From: Bdellovibrionales bacterium
GTDB lineage: Bacteria; Bdellovibrionota; Bdellovibrionia; Bdellovibrionales; UBA1609
DNA: 6,029 nt
Assembly: GCA_026648125.1 (NCBI GenBank)
Contig: JAPKGD010000134.1
Span: 1-6,029 of the forward strand
Reading direction: 5' to 3'
In this document: positions 4,752-6,029 of the stretch, piece after piece
How the letters are laid out: each line of letters opens with the position of its first letter
Position numbering within the stretch: the first letter of the stretch is position 1
Position numbers and translations under genes: made by a program
Notes under the pieces: model-generated
Seen by the model: the letters and a program-made list of their open reading frames with translations, nothing else
What the model was told of the DNA's origin: nothing
Databases searched by the model: none

Positions 4752-5290
4752 TAGGTCACCAGTTTGCCGCAGGTGCCGTAGGTTTCTGGATTGACGGGGT
4801 TTTGTGGCTTAGAGCCACGCTGAAGCCAAATACTCTTATCTTTAGGGCAAAAGAAAATTTTGTAACTATCGAGCTGGTAGATTTGGGCAATCAAAACCAA
4901 TTGAGAAAAAGCTCGCTGAAAATAAGTTTGACGATCTCTCCCCGCTGATTTTCGACTGCGATCAAGGTAACTTTCTGCCGCGTTGAGAATTTTCAAAATA
5001 TGCGGCCTTTGCTCTTTGGCAAGGTGGGCTTTGCGAGCAGCCATCTTTAAGCGCTTCATCAGAGCTTTGGTAGCAAGCGCCGTCTTTTGCTCGTCCCTTT
5101 TAAAGCTCGCTTCTTGAAGCGCGGACGTCGCTTTTAACACAGCGTTGAGTTCTTCTCTGAGCTCAACTTGCACCTTCATCTTTTTTATGGGTCGCCTTGC
5201 AAACGCCGCATCCGGAAGCACGCTAGCCCCAAATAACAACGCTACAAGCAGAACAAGGGCCCACTTTGGGGATAATTTTATTGATCGCAT
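4751..5290 (-). CDS. Exported helical protein with C-terminal Cys pair, unknown function
   Basis: 179 residues from the chosen ATG. Residues 1-32 form a signal peptide: basic MRSIKLSPK, hydrophobic WALVLLVALLFGASVL, and cleavage near AAFA|RRP. The mature part begins with a Lys/Arg-rich helical region (about 35-115), possibly coiled coil. It ends in a short domain with two widely spaced Cys (FFCPKDKSIWLQRG and GTCGKLV), which could form one disulfide or bind a metal. A GTG at 5308 in the same frame would add six residues (VAHLKQ). I prefer the ATG because it begins directly with a typical signal peptide, though neither start has a good Shine-Dalgarno. It is translationally coupled to the downstream membrane-anchored Cys protein (TAATG). 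Function not recognised. Confidence 0.75.
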   Translation of the reverse strand: MRSIKLSPKWALVLLVALLFGASVLPDAAFARRPIKKMKVQVELREELNAVLKATSALQEASFKRDEQKTALATKALMKRLKMAARKAHLAKEQRPHILKILNAAESYLDRSRKSAGRDRQTYFQRAFSQLVLIAQIYQLDSYKIFFCPKDKSIWLQRGSKPQNPVNPETYGTCGKLVT

Positions 5291-5344
5291 CTGTTTCAAA
5301 TGTGCCACAGGAGCGGAATTGGTGGAAGCGACATTTCACTGCGC

Positions 5345-5380
5345 AAAAAAACAAAGAGCCGAAGATTTCTCTTCGGCTCT
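5345..5380 (-). terminator. Rho-independent terminator of the outer-membrane barrel gene
   Basis: An 11-bp perfect stem, AGAGCCGAAGA (5355-5365) with TCTTCGGCTCT (5370-5380), encloses a 4-base loop. Read leftward it is followed by TTGTTTTTTT. It begins 37 bases after the stop of the barrel gene and insulates the downstream exported-protein pair. Confidence 0.92.
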
Positions 5381-5417
5381 CGTCTTGCACAACACTCTTA
5401 AAGAGCGTTGCCTGCAA

Positions 5418-6029
5418 TTAGAAGGTCATTTTTGCTTCTACGAATGCTTGATTGTAAGTGTCGTCTTTTCCAAGAGCATCTTTCACCCACTTGCCAGGCA
5501 TATACATGCCAACCCATGCGGTGATGCTAAATCCGCCATCATAAGTCTTAGTGGCATGGATATCGATCTCGCTTCCGAGTTCATCTGAATCGGCCTCCTC
5601 AGTGTTGGCAGTGTCGTAAGCCGTATTAGAAGCGGTAATGATCGCGCCGTTAGCCCCGGCCGTTCCATTGCCCTTCTTCTCAGACACTGTAAACATCCAA
5701 TAAGAAATGCCTACGTCAACCTGGTCCATGGGCGAGAAGGTGTATCCAGCCTTCATAAACGTGAGGTTACCCCAGCCGAGTACATCCATCATACCGGCAC
5801 TGTTGTGCTTCTCAGTGTAAAAGCTGTCGTAGCCTTCAAGATCATTGGCTGAAGTGGCATTTAGGTTATCGTCGCCAGTGTCGCTATGATAAGCGATATG
5901 AAATCGGCTCTTCATCATCTCTGGCATTGAGTAGCCAACTTCTGCGGCCATCATGCTGCCAGCGATATCTGTCTTGGCACCTGCTAGCTTACTTTCGCCG
6001 GTATGAGCAGCATAGTTCAGCTTGTAATC
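5418..6029 (-). CDS. Outer-membrane beta-barrel protein, alginate-export family type, C-terminal part (cut by window edge)
   Basis: The last 203 residues are visible; the frame is open through the right edge, so the ATG at 5954 is internal. The sequence shows alternating amphipathic strands and ends in the Phe-terminated barrel signature VEAKMTF used for outer-membrane insertion. The order SRFHIAYHSDTGDDN, YDSFYTEKHNSAGMMDVLGW, GNLTFMKAGYTFSPMD, LGSEIDIHATKTYDG and MYMPGKWVKDALG matches my recollection of the alginate-export barrel family: P-R-x-x-x-x-Y-x-x-ASGDDN, a Tyr-rich His loop with GWxN, ELGxExD, and an FxPG turn near the end. In Pseudomonas the founding member AlgE passes alginate; wider family members are mostly uncharacterised porins, so the substrate here is unknown. 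It is terminated by a strong hairpin. A generic porin of another family is the alternative. Confidence 0.83.
   Translation of the reverse strand, partial: DYKLNYAAHTGESKLAGAKTDIAGSMMAAEVGYSMPEMMKSRFHIAYHSDTGDDNLNATSANDLEGYDSFYTEKHNSAGMMDVLGWGNLTFMKAGYTFSPMDQVDVGISYWMFTVSEKKGNGTAGANGAIITASNTAYDTANTEEADSDELGSEIDIHATKTYDGGFSITAWVGMYMPGKWVKDALGKDDTYNQAFVEAKMTF

Noticed and set aside
5145..5588. Plus-strand ORF of 147 codons
   Set aside because: It crosses the terminator and lies antisense to two well-supported genes; the protein has no coherent features.

Overview
The window reads like a compact chromosomal segment from a Gram-negative, didermic bacterium. Outer-membrane and signal-peptide proteins are abundant, genes are tightly packed, and base composition is moderate. 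The mix of short exported Cys-containing proteins with an alginate-export-type barrel protein and a truncated, Lys-tailed L24 suggests the predatory Bdellovibrio-like lineage (Bdellovibrionota). That assignment is an inference from protein style, not from a marker gene. No mobile element, CRISPR array, tRNA or rRNA is visible, and no stretch over 300 bases lacks a gene.

Region 1 (1-2946, all minus strand) is a run of seven genes read leftward. Ribosomal protein L28 (rpmB) overlaps a short L24 (rplX) by ATGA. Then come a small exported four-Cys protein, a nitrilase-superfamily amidase resembling deaminated glutathione amidase, an exported protein with a histone-like Lys/Ala tail, a small exported acidic-tailed protein, and the first 96 codons of an RlmL-type 23S rRNA methyltransferase cut by the window edge. 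Most gaps are 3 to 60 bases and I see no internal terminator, so one transcript is possible. A separate start could lie in the 104-base gap after rplX.

Region 2 (2947-3380) holds the divergent partner of rpmB, a ribosomal protein S18 gene (rpsR) on the plus strand. The two genes share a 112-base spacer. In it, plausible sigma70-like promoters face outward with overlapping -35 boxes. rpsR ends at a strong hairpin with T-runs on both strands, which also serves the convergent gene to its right.

Region 3 (3406-5308) holds a four-helix membrane protein (minus), a 63-residue orphan with a very good ribosome binding site (plus), and a TAATG-coupled pair of exported or membrane-anchored Cys proteins (minus). 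None has a function I can name.

Region 4 (5345-6029) is the C-terminal part of an outer-membrane beta-barrel protein of the alginate-export type (minus), followed by a near-perfect rho-independent terminator.

The most notable feature is the L28-L24 / S18 ribosomal cluster outside the usual operons, sharing its strand with an rRNA methyltransferase gene. Whether these are extra copies or the only copies cannot be decided from this window. No clearly new system is evident. The uncharacterised exported proteins are the main unknowns.
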